Shown: positions 9,672 to 18,174 of the stretch, piece after piece | Layout of the letters: every line of letters begins with the position of its first letter | Numbering within the stretch: the first letter of the stretch is position 1 | Source: Rhodanobacteraceae bacterium | GTDB lineage: Bacteria; Acidobacteriota; Terriglobia; Terriglobales; Acidobacteriaceae | DNA: 59,789 bases | Direction: 5' to 3' | NCBI GenBank assembly: GCA_903970285.1 | Contig: CAJCHN010000095.1 | Coordinates: 1 to 59,789 of the forward strand | The notes under the pieces: generated by a model | The model's database searches: none | Told to the model about the DNA's origin: nothing | The model's input: only the letters and a program-made list of their open reading frames with translations | Translations under genes and position numbers: made by a program

Positions 9672-10418
9672 TTGACTGAGACAGACACGAAGCAAGAGAA
9701 CGTAGCCAGCGAAAAAGCGGACTTCATTCCGGGACCGGTGCTGCTGATCGGACCCCCGGGCGTGGGCAAGGGCACGCAGGCCAAGCTGCTGATGGCTGAG
9801 TTCGGCATTCCGCAGATCTCGACCGGAGACCTGCTGCGCGAGCAGCGCAAGCAGCGCACCCCGCTGGGGCTGGCGGCCGACGATCTGATCCGGCAGGGTC
9901 TGCTGGTGGCCGACGAGATCGTGAATGCGATGGTTGCGGAGCGGTTGCGGCATGCCGACTGCGGCCGCGGCTATGTTCTGGACGGCTTTCCCCGGACGCT
10001 GGCACAGGCGACGTGGCTGGATCAGCACCTGGCGTCCCATGAGGGATCGTGTCCTGTGGTTGTGATTTCGCTGCGGGTGGATCGGGACGATCTGCTGAAG
10101 CGGATCACCGGGCGCAGGGTTTGCCCGGACGGACATATCTACAACATCTACAGCCAGCCTCCGGCCCGTGCCGGCGTCTGCGACGCGGACGGGAAGCGGC
10201 TGGAGCAGCGCAAGGACGACACCGAAGAGGTGTTCGAGAGCCGCATGCGGGTGTTTGACGAGGAGACGGCGCGGGTGATCCCGCACTATCGCGGGCAGGG
10301 GCGGTTTGCGGAAGTGGACGGATTTCAGCCCGTTGAGGCGGTGACCACCGCTATCCGGACGTCGCTGCAGGGATTTCGGATGGGCTCGGAGCGGCCGCGC
10401 GTGCCGGCAGGAAAGTAA
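9672..10418 (+). CDS. adk: adenylate kinase
   Basis: The Walker A loop GPPGVGKGTQ (about residues 27-36), the AMP-site STGDLLRE, the DGFPRTLAQA segment and the long LID (GRRVCPDGHIYN...GVCDADGKRL...QRKDDTEEV) identify adenylate kinase, which converts ATP and AMP to two ADP. The LID keeps two of the usual four zinc-site cysteines. I use the TTG at 9672, because no closer ATG keeps the Walker loop at normal depth. The first 20 residues are an unusual polar extension, so the start is the uncertain part. It lies 11 bases after secY and two before map. Confidence 0.95.
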   Translation: MTETDTKQENVASEKADFIPGPVLLIGPPGVGKGTQAKLLMAEFGIPQISTGDLLREQRKQRTPLGLAADDLIRQGLLVADEIVNAMVAERLRHADCGRGYVLDGFPRTLAQATWLDQHLASHEGSCPVVVISLRVDRDDLLKRITGRRVCPDGHIYNIYSQPPARAGVCDADGKRLEQRKDDTEEVFESRMRVFDEETARVIPHYRGQGRFAEVDGFQPVEAVTTAIRTSLQGFRMGSERPRVPAGK

Positions 10419-10420
10419 CC

Positions 10421-11170
10421 ATGGCGATCATGATCAAGACGCCGCAGGAGATCGAGAAGATGCGCCGGTCCGGGCGCGTCCTGCGGCAGGTGCATGATGC
10501 GATCAAGCCGCTTGTGGTGGCGGGTGCGACGACGCTGGACCTGGAGATCAAGGCCAACGAGGTGATCGCTTCCTTTGGCGCGAAGGCGGCGTTCAAGGGG
10601 TATCACGGGTTTCCCGCGGCGCTGTGTACGTCACTGAACGACCAGGTGGTGCATGGCATGCCTAGCGAGCGAACGGTACTGAAGGACGGCGACATCCTTT
10701 CGATCGACTGCGGCGTGATTGTGGATGGGTTTTATTCGGATGCGGCGGTTACCTACGCGATCGGAACGCCGACGCCACAGACCAAGCGGCTGCTGGCGGT
10801 GACGCAGGCCTCGCTCGAGGCGGCGATCCAGGAGGCGGTGGTGGGCGGCCGGCTGTTCGACATCTCGGCGACGGTGCAGGAGATATGCGAGGCCGAGGGG
10901 TTTGGCGTGGTGAAGGAGTTTGTCGGGCACGGGATCGGCAAGGCGATGCACGAGGATCCGCAGGTGCCGAACTTCGGAACGCGGGGCAAGGGTCCGCGGT
11001 TGAAGGCAGGGATGGTGCTGGCAATCGAGCCCATGATCAATGCGGGGAGCGCCGAGGTGAAGGTGCTGAAGGATGGCTGGACGGCGGTGACGGTCGACGG
11101 CAGCTACAGCGCGCACTTCGAGCATACGGTGGCCATCACGAAGGATGGGCCGGTGGTGCTGACGCGGTAA
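10421..11170 (+). CDS. map: methionine aminopeptidase, type I
   Basis: The product is 249 residues and removes the initiator methionine from nascent proteins. The five metal ligands of the family are in place: two Asp in SIDCGVIVDGFYSDAAVT, His in GHGIGKAMHEDP, Glu in AIEPMIN, and Glu in HFEHTVAIT. The substrate-side histidine is in GYHGFPAALCTSLNDQVVHG. The ATG is two bases after the adk stop, which suggests translational coupling. It is followed by infA, a common arrangement. Confidence 0.98.
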   Translation: MAIMIKTPQEIEKMRRSGRVLRQVHDAIKPLVVAGATTLDLEIKANEVIASFGAKAAFKGYHGFPAALCTSLNDQVVHGMPSERTVLKDGDILSIDCGVIVDGFYSDAAVTYAIGTPTPQTKRLLAVTQASLEAAIQEAVVGGRLFDISATVQEICEAEGFGVVKEFVGHGIGKAMHEDPQVPNFGTRGKGPRLKAGMVLAIEPMINAGSAEVKVLKDGWTAVTVDGSYSAHFEHTVAITKDGPVVLTR

Positions 11171-11311
11171 AAGAGATGGCAGCGTACTCGATGGAGGCCC
11201 ACACGCCGTCGGTAGTGGTCAAAAGCGTGGAGTTGGGGTAGTATTGATGATGGTGCATCGCGCGGGTTGCTGCGGAGTTGTGCGCTGGCAGAGAAGTACA
11301 AGGAGATTCGT

Positions 11312-11530
11312 TTGTCGAAGGAAGATGCAATTGAGGTGATGGCGGTGGTCGTCGAGACGCTGCCGAATGCCATGTTCAAGGTGGAGCTTGAGAACAAGCA
11401 CCAGGCTCTCGCCCACGTCTCCGGACGCATGCGCAAGAACTTCATTCGCATTCTCCCCGGCGACCGGGTCGCGATCGAGCTCAGCCCCTATGATCTCAAC
11501 CGCGGCCGCATCGTGTATCGCTACAAGTAA
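11312..11530 (+). CDS. infA: translation initiation factor IF-1
   Basis: I start at the TTG at 11312 (read [20 protein letters not shown]), because it gives exactly 72 residues, the canonical length, and an AAGGAG ribosome binding site sits about six bases upstream. An in-frame ATG at 11267 would add 15 atypical residues. The OB fold is clear: [36 protein letters not shown] in pieces and the C-terminal [11 protein letters not shown]-1 binds the 30S A site during initiation. Confidence 0.95.
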   Translation: MSKEDAIEVMAVVVETLPNAMFKVELENKHQALAHVSGRMRKNFIRILPGDRVAIELSPYDLNRGRIVYRYK

Positions 11531-11682
11531 GGCGTAGCGAAACCGGCAAGGCCAACTCCAGCCAAGATCAGCCCCGGGGATGTTTTTTTCAGGATGTACG
11601 CGGCGGTTTTGCGTGTGTTCGTGTTGCAAATTGTGATGCTTCGGTGCTGATCGGAGCTCGCGAATACGAAGGGATTCCACCC

Positions 11683-11796
11683 ATGAAGGTACGTGCGTCG
11701 GTAAAGAAGATTTGTGACAAGTGCAAGGTAATTCATCGCCGGGGCGTGGTTCGCGTCATCTGCGAGAACGCCAAGCACAAGCAGCGGCAGGGCTAG
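11683..11796 (+). CDS. rpmJ: 50S ribosomal protein L36, zinc type
   Basis: This 37-codon gene begins [21 protein letters not shown] and ends KHKQRQG. Cys11, Cys14, Cys27 and His32 make the zinc site of the C+ form of L36. The length is exactly canonical. It lies between infA and rpsM in the standard order. The 152-base gap before it holds no other recognisable element. Confidence 0.96.
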   Translation: MKVRASVKKICDKCKVIHRRGVVRVICENAKHKQRQG

Positions 11797-11971
11797 TCAA
11801 GCATTCGGGCTCAAGGATTAGCCTGCCACGGCTAAAGATCGAATCAGTAGAACCGGAACCACTAGGCTAGTTAGCCGGAGTCAAGGCTTGCGTTGAACCT
11901 GGTGGCTGAAACCGGAAACTCATCATCCGCTCGCCGGCCAGTCCGGGAGCCGAACCAGAAAAGGAAGATCC

Positions 11972-12352
11972 ATGGCACGTATTGCCGGAGTCGACGTACC
12001 CAATAACAAGCAGGTACGCATCGGGCTCACCTATATCTATGGCATTGGAGATTCGCGCGCCGCGAAGATCCTGACCGAAGCCGATGTCGATCCTTTCGTG
12101 AAGGTGGGAACGCTGGACGAAGACCAGCTGAACCGGATTCGCCAGGTGATCGAAAAGGAAGGGCAGATTGAAGGCGATCTTCGCAAGGAGATTTCGCTGA
12201 ACATCAAGCGCCTGATCGAGATTCAGTCTTACCGCGGACTGCGCCATCGCCGTTCGCTCCCGGTTCGGGGCCAGCGCACCCACACCAACGCTCGCACTCG
12301 CAAAGGCCCGCGCAAGGGCACGGTTGCCGGCAAGAAGAAAGCGACGAAATAA
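11972..12352 (+). CDS. rpsM: 30S ribosomal protein S13
   Basis: The product is 126 residues: [26 protein letters not shown] at the start, the middle [44 protein letters not shown] read in parts, and a basic end that contacts tRNA. S13 sits in the 30S head with S19. An AAAGGAAGATCC ribosome binding site precedes the ATG. Its TAA is followed immediately by the rpsK ATG. Confidence 0.98.
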   Translation: MARIAGVDVPNNKQVRIGLTYIYGIGDSRAAKILTEADVDPFVKVGTLDEDQLNRIRQVIEKEGQIEGDLRKEISLNIKRLIEIQSYRGLRHRRSLPVRGQRTHTNARTRKGPRKGTVAGKKKATK

Positions 12353-12784
12353 ATGGCGAAGACACAGAATCAGCAGAAGGGCGGCACCAAGGCCGCCGCG
12401 GGCAAGGGCAAGAAGTTCAAGAAGCGCGAGCGGAAGAACGTTCCGTATGGCCTGGTGTTCATCCAGGCTTCGTTCAACAACACCATTGTGACGATCACCG
12501 ACCAGACCGGCAACACGCTGAGCTGGAAGTCGTCCGGTTCGCTCGGCTTTCGCGGATCGCGCAAGGGCACGCCGTTTGCGGCGCAGCAGGCGGCGGTGGG
12601 TGCGGCCAATGCGGCTCGCGACCATGGTCTGCGCTCGGTCGATGTGCGGGTCTCGGGTCCGGGTTCGGGCCGCGAGTCGGCCATCCGCGCGCTGGCGACT
12701 GCCGGTATCGATGTGCGTTCGATCCGCGACGTCACGCCGATGCCGCATAACGGCTGCCGTCCGCCGAAGCGCCGCAGGGTGTGA
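12353..12784 (+). CDS. rpsK: 30S ribosomal protein S11
   Basis: The product is 143 residues, about 14 longer than usual because of a Gln/Lys/Ala-rich N-terminal extension. The core has [22 protein letters not shown], then [17 protein letters not shown] and the end [19 protein letters not shown]11 forms part of the 30S platform near the Shine-Dalgarno helix. The ATG is directly next to the rpsM stop, so coupled translation is likely. Confidence 0.98.
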   Translation: MAKTQNQQKGGTKAAAGKGKKFKKRERKNVPYGLVFIQASFNNTIVTITDQTGNTLSWKSSGSLGFRGSRKGTPFAAQQAAVGAANAARDHGLRSVDVRVSGPGSGRESAIRALATAGIDVRSIRDVTPMPHNGCRPPKRRRV

Positions 12785-12787
12785 TTT

Positions 12788-13000
12788 GTGCCAACGTTCC
12801 GGCAAGAGCGTAACATGCCGTGGGGCAGAATCGTCCTAACGTTCCTGTGTGCGCTTGCCTACAATGTCCTTCGTACGAGGCATATTGATCGGGCTGCTGA
12901 CCTATTAGCCTTTGCTTACCTCGTGTGGCTGCTCCTTAGCCTTCGGTCGTTCCTCCCTTACAAGTTCCGCCGAATTGTAGGGGAGAACGACAACGACTAG
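12788..13000 (+). CDS. small unknown membrane protein between rpsK and rpsD
   Basis: This is a 70-residue reading frame from a GTG three bases after the rpsK stop; an ATG at 12815 would give 61 residues. Two hydrophobic stretches, about residues 15-28 (IVLTFLCALAYNVL) and 38-52 (LLAFAYLVWLLLSL), suggest two membrane helices, with a basic then acidic tail ending ENDND. I do not recognise a family. Codon use (CTA, TTA, ATT, AGA) differs strongly from the ribosomal neighbours. There is no strong ribosome binding site. It fills an otherwise empty 284-base gap, so it could be real or chance. Confidence 0.45.
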   Translation: MPTFRQERNMPWGRIVLTFLCALAYNVLRTRHIDRAADLLAFAYLVWLLLSLRSFLPYKFRRIVGENDND

Positions 13001-13068
13001 ACAACAACGGATCGCGACGAAGCGCTGCCAGCGTGTAAAGCGATCGACACCTGAATCAGGAGATAGAA

Positions 13069-13701
13069 ATGGCACGTTACACAGGACCTGTCTGCCGCAT
13101 GTGCCGGCGCGACGGGGTCAAGCTCTTCCTCAAAGGCCCAAAGTGCTTCACCGAGAAATGCCCGGTCGAGAAGCGGAACTTTCCTCCCGGCCAGCATGGC
13201 CAGTCGCGCAAGGTGAAGAAGGTCGTCGGCTACGGTCTGCAGCTTCGTGAGAAGCAGAAGGCCAAGCGCATCTACTTCACGCTCGAGACGCAGTTCCGCG
13301 CGTACTACCAGAAGGCTTCGAACAAGACCGGCGTCACCGGCGACCTGCTGCTGCAGCAGCTCGAGACGCGTCTCGACAACGTCTGCTACCGCATGGGGCT
13401 TGCGACCAGCCGCCGCCAGGCTCGCCAGATCGTTCGCCACGGCCACGTTTCGGTGAATGGCCGCAAGGTAAACATTCCTTCGTTCCAGTGCAAGGTTGGC
13501 GACGAGGTTGCCGTGCGCGAGGGGTCGAAGGCGCTGGGCATCCTGGAGACGGCGAAGCAGTTCGCCGGCGGGCTGCAGGCGGTCACCTGGATCGATCTGA
13601 ACCGCGACGAACTGAAGGGCAAGATTGTTGCCCTGCCCCGGCGTGAGGATATTCAGCTGCCGGTGAACGAGCAGTTGATCGTTGAACTTTACTCGAAGTA
13701 A
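13069..13701 (+). CDS. rpsD: 30S ribosomal protein S4, zinc-finger form
   Basis: The product is 210 residues. The N-terminal zinc site is visible as Cys9, Cys12, Cys26 and Cys31 (PVCRMC...KCFTEKC). The S4 RNA-binding domain includes [33 protein letters not shown] in parts. S4 starts 30S assembly and, in E. coli, represses the alpha operon. An AGGAGATAGAA ribosome binding site precedes the ATG. A strong hairpin with a T tract lies just downstream. Confidence 0.98.
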   Translation: MARYTGPVCRMCRRDGVKLFLKGPKCFTEKCPVEKRNFPPGQHGQSRKVKKVVGYGLQLREKQKAKRIYFTLETQFRAYYQKASNKTGVTGDLLLQQLETRLDNVCYRMGLATSRRQARQIVRHGHVSVNGRKVNIPSFQCKVGDEVAVREGSKALGILETAKQFAGGLQAVTWIDLNRDELKGKIVALPRREDIQLPVNEQLIVELYSK

Positions 13702-13731
13702 AAGTTCGGGTCTGACCACAAATTCGGGTGC

Positions 13732-13761
13732 CCCACGTCTCGCCTTTGAGACGTGGGTTTT
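13732..13761 (+). terminator. terminator-like hairpin between rpsD and rpoA
   Basis: CCCACGTCTC at 13732-13741 pairs perfectly with GAGACGTGGG at 13748-13757 around a six-base loop, followed by TTTT. This has the form of an intrinsic terminator or attenuator. It lies inside the alpha operon, 31 bases after rpsD and 87 bases before rpoA. It could reduce transcription into rpoA or define an RNA processing end. Confidence 0.65.
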
Positions 13762-13847
13762 CCCCGTAGCACCACCCTGCAACACCAACCGTACGATCCA
13801 CCGTTCGCAGAATGCTTCGCGGATGTGATGGAAAAGGAGAAGTAACT

Positions 13848-14945
13848 ATGCTTTGGAGAGGTTTTCAGAAGCCCAAGCGTCTCGCCGTTGAGAACGAAAC
13901 CCTGACCCCCAAGTACGGCAAGTTCAGCGCCCAGCCGTTTGAGCGCGGCTTCGGTACCACGATCGGGAATGCGCTGCGCCGTACGCTGCTTTCGTCGATT
14001 GAAGGCGCTGCCGTGACGGCTGTCCGCATCGAGGGCGTGCTGCACGAGTTCCAGTCGATTACGGGTGTGGTCGAGGATGCGACCGACATCATCCTGAACC
14101 TGAAGCAGATTCCGTTCAAGTTGAACGGCGACGGGCCAAAGGCGCTGTACCTGCGTTCGGATGTGGCCGGCATCATCACCTCCGGGATGATCGAGGCCGA
14201 TGGCGACGTGGAAATCCTCGATCCGAATGTCTACATCTGCACCATCTCCGAGGGCGGCAAGATCGACATGGAGATGCGTCTGAAGCGCGGCCGCGGCTAT
14301 ATCTCGGCCGACAAGAACTTCGACGGCGACCTGGGCCTGGGCTTTATTCCGGTGGACTCGGTGCATTCGCCGGTGCGCAAGGTGAACTACCTTGTCGAAG
14401 CGGCTCGTCTGGGGCAGATCACCGACTACGACAAGCTCACGATCGAGATCTGGACCAACGGTACGGTGCTCCCGGCCGATGCCCTTGGCCTCTCGGCTAA
14501 GCTTCTGAAGGACCACATGACCATCTTCATCAACTTTGAGGAGGAGATGGAGTCTGGTCACGATGGCGGCCTCGACGGTCCAGCGCTGCGCAACGAGAAT
14601 CTGAACCGTTCGGTGGAGGAGCTTGAGCTTTCGGTGCGCAGCTACAACTGCCTGAAGAATGCCAACATCGCGACCATTGGCGAGCTGATCCAGAAGACCG
14701 AAGCGGAGATGCTGAAGACCAAGAACTTCGGCCGCAAGAGTCTGAACGAGATCAAGGAGATCCTGGCGCAGATGGGCCTGTCACTTGGCATGAAGATCGA
14801 CGAGAACGGCAACCCGCAGCCTGGCCCCACCTCGGTTCTTCCGGCCGCCACCCTGGCCGCCAGCTATGGCAGCTTCGATGACGACGACGAGGACGAGGAG
14901 GAAGATGAAGATCTGGATCTGGTCAACGAGCCGGAGAATTTCTAA
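13848..14945 (+). CDS. rpoA: RNA polymerase alpha subunit
   Basis: I start at the ATG at 13848 ([17 protein letters not shown]), giving 365 residues, with AAAAGGAGAAG upstream; an in-frame ATG at 13812 adds 12 residues. The N-terminal assembly domain has [25 protein letters not shown]. The C-terminal DNA- and activator-binding domain has [20 protein letters not shown] and [14 protein letters not shown] tail of about 25 residues is very acidic (runs of Asp and Glu from about residue 343), longer than in E. coli. The gene is in its usual place before rplQ. Confidence 0.98.
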   Translation: MLWRGFQKPKRLAVENETLTPKYGKFSAQPFERGFGTTIGNALRRTLLSSIEGAAVTAVRIEGVLHEFQSITGVVEDATDIILNLKQIPFKLNGDGPKALYLRSDVAGIITSGMIEADGDVEILDPNVYICTISEGGKIDMEMRLKRGRGYISADKNFDGDLGLGFIPVDSVHSPVRKVNYLVEAARLGQITDYDKLTIEIWTNGTVLPADALGLSAKLLKDHMTIFINFEEEMESGHDGGLDGPALRNENLNRSVEELELSVRSYNCLKNANIATIGELIQKTEAEMLKTKNFGRKSLNEIKEILAQMGLSLGMKIDENGNPQPGPTSVLPAATLAASYGSFDDDDEDEEEDEDLDLVNEPENF

Positions 14946-15465
14946 GGGCAGGGTGTAAAGGTATAGGGAGGTAGGGTGTAGGAAACTTCATCCTGCCTTC
15001 CGGTTCCTGAGCATAGGAGATCGCTGGCTGAGTCGTATCGTGATCTCCTGCTTTGGCAACATGGAGATGAGCCCTTGCACTTTACCGCCTCAACCAGGCT
15101 TTTCCGGAGGAAGAACTCTTCGGACTTACCAGCCAGTTGCTTCGAGCTGGAGTATCTTCACCGAGCAATATCGCAGAAGGTTCCTGCCGAATTCCATGCA
15201 GAGAATAGAAATTGTTCCTCGGCATGGCGCGCGGCTCGAATCACGAAGTTCAGACACAGCTGTTCCTTCACAGTTGTTCATTGCTTGTGAATTAGGTCAG
15301 GGGATCCAGAGACGCTCAAGCAGTGCGAGAGCCTCTCGGTAAGGTAGGCAAGATGCTGACGGCGATGCTGAAAGCCTCTAGGCTCTCTTCTTACACTCTG
15401 TACCCTGTTCCCCAAACCCTTGGAAGTGCCGACTCAGGCCAGAAGGCCAGTCGAAGGAGATCATC
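14946..15465. other. 520-base non-coding gap between rpoA and rplQ
   Basis: I see no convincing gene here. Short open frames (for example 15075-15290) lack family features and normal codon bias. The base composition is more AT-rich than the flanking genes. Visible structures are an inverted repeat AGGAGATC (15015-15022) with GATCTCCT (15042-15049), and the word gtagggtgtagg at 14971-14982, which also follows rplV at 1131-1142. rpoA and rplQ are usually less than 100 bases apart, so this looks like inserted or eroded sequence. Confidence 0.6.
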
Positions 15466-15945
15466 ATGCGTCATCGGAATGGCGGCTTCAAGCTTGGCCG
15501 CAACACCTCTCATCGTCGCGCCATGCTGCGCAATCTGGTCACGTCCATCATCCTGAACGATCGGGTGGAGACCACCATTACCAAGTGCAAGGCTTCGCGT
15601 CCGATCGTCGAAAAGATGATCACGCTGGGCAAGAAGGGCGATGTGCATGCACGCCGCCAGGCCCTGGCGTACCTGATGACAGACGAAGCGGTGAGCCGCC
15701 TGTTTGCCACGGTGGCGCCGCGCTACAGCACGCGTCCAGGTGGCTATCTGCGCATCGTTCGCACGTATGCGCGAAAGGGCGACGCGGCGGAGATGGCGGT
15801 GATCGAGCTGCTCGGAGCCGAGCAGGAACTCAGCGAGAAGGCGGCGAAGCGTGCCGAAATTCGCGAGAAAAAGCGTGAAGAGTTGCAGAAGCAGCTGGAA
15901 GAGCAGAACCCCGGGGAAGCCGGCGATCCAAACGCCGAGGTCTAA
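15466..15945 (+). CDS. rplQ: 50S ribosomal protein L17 with extended C-terminus
   Basis: The product is 159 residues. The core begins MRHRNGGFKLGRNTSHRRAMLRNLVTSII and has the SRLFATVAPRYSTRPGGYLRIVRT block. The last 35 residues are a Lys/Glu-rich helical tail (EKAAKRAEIREKKREELQKQ), so the protein is about 30 residues longer than E. coli L17. L17 lies near the tunnel exit. A GAAGGAGATCATC ribosome binding site precedes the ATG. It is the last gene of the cluster. Confidence 0.97.
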   Translation: MRHRNGGFKLGRNTSHRRAMLRNLVTSIILNDRVETTITKCKASRPIVEKMITLGKKGDVHARRQALAYLMTDEAVSRLFATVAPRYSTRPGGYLRIVRTYARKGDAAEMAVIELLGAEQELSEKAAKRAEIREKKREELQKQLEEQNPGEAGDPNAEV

Positions 15946-15985
15946 ATCCAGCTTCTAGCTGCGAGCTTCCACTGAAGACTTGTAA

Positions 15986-16024
15986 GGGCCCACCCTCCTG
16001 CCGGAGAGTGGGCTCTTTGCTTGC
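15986..16024 (+). terminator. intrinsic terminator after rplQ
   Basis: GCCCAC (15988-15993) pairs with GTGGGC (16008-16013), with an inner CTCC/GGAG extension, followed by tctttgcttg. It lies 40 bases after the rplQ stop and before the convergent gene ending at 16056, so it probably ends the ribosomal transcript. Confidence 0.75.
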
Positions 16025-16055
16025 CTGTAGAAGCAGATCGATGCGACCTGTACTT

Positions 16056-16232
16056 CTAGTGTTTGATGAAGTACATCAGCCAGCTGGCGGCGATGGTACC
16101 GCCGACGAAGAGGACGAAACAGAAGGCGGCGAAGCGGATCATCATTTTGGGTTCGGCACGCTGGGTGATGCCGAAGACAATCGAGGCGAAGAAGGCGAAT
16201 AGCAGGACGGCGCTGAAGTGGGTGAGGATCAC
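16056..16232 (-). CDS. small two-helix membrane protein
   Basis: A 58-residue product starts at a GTG (complement of 16230-16232) that overlaps the stop of the upstream membrane gene by four bases (GTGA). It has two hydrophobic helices, roughly residues 6-21 and 33-55, separated by a short basic loop (TQRAEPKMMIR). The tight overlap shows translational coupling with the DUF6677-like gene. I recognise no characterised family. The two genes probably encode a small inner-membrane unit of unknown function. Confidence 0.7.
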   Translation of the reverse strand: MILTHFSAVLLFAFFASIVFGITQRAEPKMMIRFAAFCFVLFVGGTIAASWLMYFIKH

Positions 16233-16648
16233 GAGGCCTTCCTTCCGTTGGCGAGCGAGTGGGCGTCGACCGCGGCGACGACATTCAGCAGGCCGGAGAC
16301 GACGATGAACTTGGTGCCATAATCGGCGAGCGCGATCTGGACGCTGGCGTGGCCCCAGTCGAAGAGGCGCGCACAGGCGTAGAGCAGGCCGGCACCAAGC
16401 TGGCCGAGGAAGCCGAGGATGTCGAGGAGATCGCCGGTATTCGGCTGGTAGATTTTGCCCTGCAGCGCGATGCCGATGAAGAACATCGCCAAGACCGAGA
16501 GGAAGAGCAGCGCACCGCGGATTGGCTTGCGCAGCAGAAAGTGGCCGGCGCCCGGGATGAGCCAGCCGGCGAGCAGGCAAAGCAGCGGAAGAGTGGATGA
16601 TTGGGTATTCGTGGGAGCGTGCGCTTTAGCGGTTGCGGGAGTTGCCAT
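16229..16648 (-). CDS. DUF6677-like membrane protein
   Basis: The ATG at 16648 (MATPATAKAHAPT) gives 139 residues with GAGGGTG upstream; a longer frame to 16729 is open but has no good start signal. After a polar N-terminus there are three to four hydrophobic segments: LLCLLAGWLIPGAGHFLL, GALLFLSVLAMFFIGIAL, and two near the C-terminus. The GWLIPGAGHF segment and the layout match small proteins I associate with DUF6677, common in acidobacteria. The role is unknown. It is the first gene of a coupled pair. Confidence 0.75.
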   Translation of the reverse strand: MATPATAKAHAPTNTQSSTLPLLCLLAGWLIPGAGHFLLRKPIRGALLFLSVLAMFFIGIALQGKIYQPNTGDLLDILGFLGQLGAGLLYACARLFDWGHASVQIALADYGTKFIVVSGLLNVVAAVDAHSLANGRKAS

Positions 16649-16802
16649 CACCCTCGATGATAGAGCATTTAAGCGCAATATCATTGTCGCTGGGCGCGAT
16701 TGTTCGGATGCGGATGCCGCATGTTGCAAAAACGGCGGGAGTGCTCGAGACCCCAGGCGTTTGCCTCCTGCAGGGACGCAGTGTTGGGGAGCGGCCTTTG
16801 GC

Positions 16803-16836
16803 CTGCCTCTCCTCGCGGGAGACGAGGGGTCAAGAG
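16803..16836 (-). other. hairpin in the gap between two minus-strand genes
   Basis: An outer GCCTCT/AGAGGC and an inner CCTCG/CGAGG can stack into one stem around a CGGGAGA loop. It lies between the end of the M24 peptidase gene (16860) and the start of the membrane gene (16648), both on the minus strand. No T tract follows, so termination is only a possibility. Confidence 0.35.
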
Positions 16837-16859
16837 GCCACTCAGGGGTTCGGACCCAT

Positions 16860-18035
16860 TCAAATGCGGAGCAACTCCGTCTGAATGCGGCCGGTGACCT
16901 CTGCGGAGCCTTCGTGCGTGATCATGTTGACCTCGGAGCGGATGCCGAACTCGCCCGGGAAGTAGAGGCCGGGCTCGACCGAAAAGCAGGTGTCGGGCAG
17001 GATGAGGCGGACGTCGTGCGTCTCCAGGTTGTCCAGATGGGCGCCGGAGCCATGCAGTTCTGTGGCGATGTTATGGCCGGTGCGGTGGGTGAAGAAGTCG
17101 GCGAAGCCGGCGTCGCGGATGACGGTGCGGGCAGCTTCGTCGGGCTGCCAGCCGGCTAGTGGCTGGCCGGCGGAGAACGCCTGCTGGACTGTGGCAATGG
17201 CGGCGTCGCGAGCGTCGCGCACAGTGGAGAAGATGAGTTGTTCGCGCGCGGTAGGCTCGCGATCGACAACGCCGGTCCAGGTGATGTCGTACCAGACGGA
17301 GGTAGGGTCGTCGGCGAGTCTGGCCCAGATGTCGATGAGGACGAAGTCGCCGGAGCGGATGGGCCGGGAGGTGGCGAGGGTGGGTTCGTAATGCGAGTCG
17401 GCGGAGTTAGGGCCGGCGGAGACATTGGGTCCGTGTTCTGTGACCATGCCCGCGGCTTCGATGGCTTGCTTGAGGAAGTTCACCATGGTGAGCTCATCGG
17501 TGCCGGCGCCGCTACGTGCGGCCTGCCCGATGCGGGCGAAGCCTTCGGCGAGGATGGGGTCGAGGCGTCTGCGCGCTTCGAAGTGGGAATCGATCTGCGC
17601 GCCGGTGAGCACGGCCTCGAAGCGGGAGACGAGATCGGCGGAGGAGACGATCTCTTTGCCTAGCTCGTGCAGGACCTCGATGGTTCCGGCGTCGACCAGG
17701 CCGACGTACATGATGGCGTTTCGAGGACTGTACTGCATGGCAAGCTTCGTGGCGCCGGAGAGCATGGTCTTGATTGCGGCTTCCAGCTCCTGCCATGAGC
17801 TGTACTCGGATTTTTCGCCGGACAGGGAGTCCAGGCGGCCGGATTCGATGCGGTGGACGAGCTTGCGGGGTTCGCCGTGGGCGGGAATCAGGTAGAACCA
17901 GCGGCGGGTGACGTGGGCGCTGGCATCGAGGCCGAGAATCCGGTATGCGAGGGGGTCGCGATGGTGATGATCGTAGAAGAGCCAGCCGTCGAGTTGGGCT
18001 TCGCGCAGTGCGGATTGAATGGCCGCGAGATTCAT
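16860..18035 (-). CDS. M24-family aminopeptidase (Xaa-Pro peptidase type)
   Basis: The 391-residue protein has an N-terminal creatinase/prolidase domain (about 1-145) and a C-terminal pita-bread M24 domain. The five metal ligands can be placed at Asp235, Asp250, His321 (RTGHNI), Glu354 (FSVEPGLY) and Glu368 (RSEVN). Enzymes of this family remove an N-terminal residue before proline or split Xaa-Pro dipeptides. No signal peptide is present, so it is probably cytosolic. The HGSGAHLDNLE loop fits Xaa-Pro peptidases rather than methionine aminopeptidase. Confidence 0.88.
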   Translation of the reverse strand: MNLAAIQSALREAQLDGWLFYDHHHRDPLAYRILGLDASAHVTRRWFYLIPAHGEPRKLVHRIESGRLDSLSGEKSEYSSWQELEAAIKTMLSGATKLAMQYSPRNAIMYVGLVDAGTIEVLHELGKEIVSSADLVSRFEAVLTGAQIDSHFEARRRLDPILAEGFARIGQAARSGAGTDELTMVNFLKQAIEAAGMVTEHGPNVSAGPNSADSHYEPTLATSRPIRSGDFVLIDIWARLADDPTSVWYDITWTGVVDREPTAREQLIFSTVRDARDAAIATVQQAFSAGQPLAGWQPDEAARTVIRDAGFADFFTHRTGHNIATELHGSGAHLDNLETHDVRLILPDTCFSVEPGLYFPGEFGIRSEVNMITHEGSAEVTGRIQTELLRI

Positions 18036-18174
18036 CCGGCTATTCTATGCCGGGCCGTGCGAGGCGGGGGCAACGAGAAGCTCGAGGTGCTGGGGCGAGA
18101 TTCCAAGGCTGGGGCGAAAAGAGCGGCAAAGTGAAAACCGAGCGGCAAATTGAAAATCAGTTTCAATCCAGCTC

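Noticed and set aside
15040..15342. Open frames in the rpoA-rplQ gap
   Set aside because: No ribosome binding site, no recognisable motif, and composition unlike genes of this genome.
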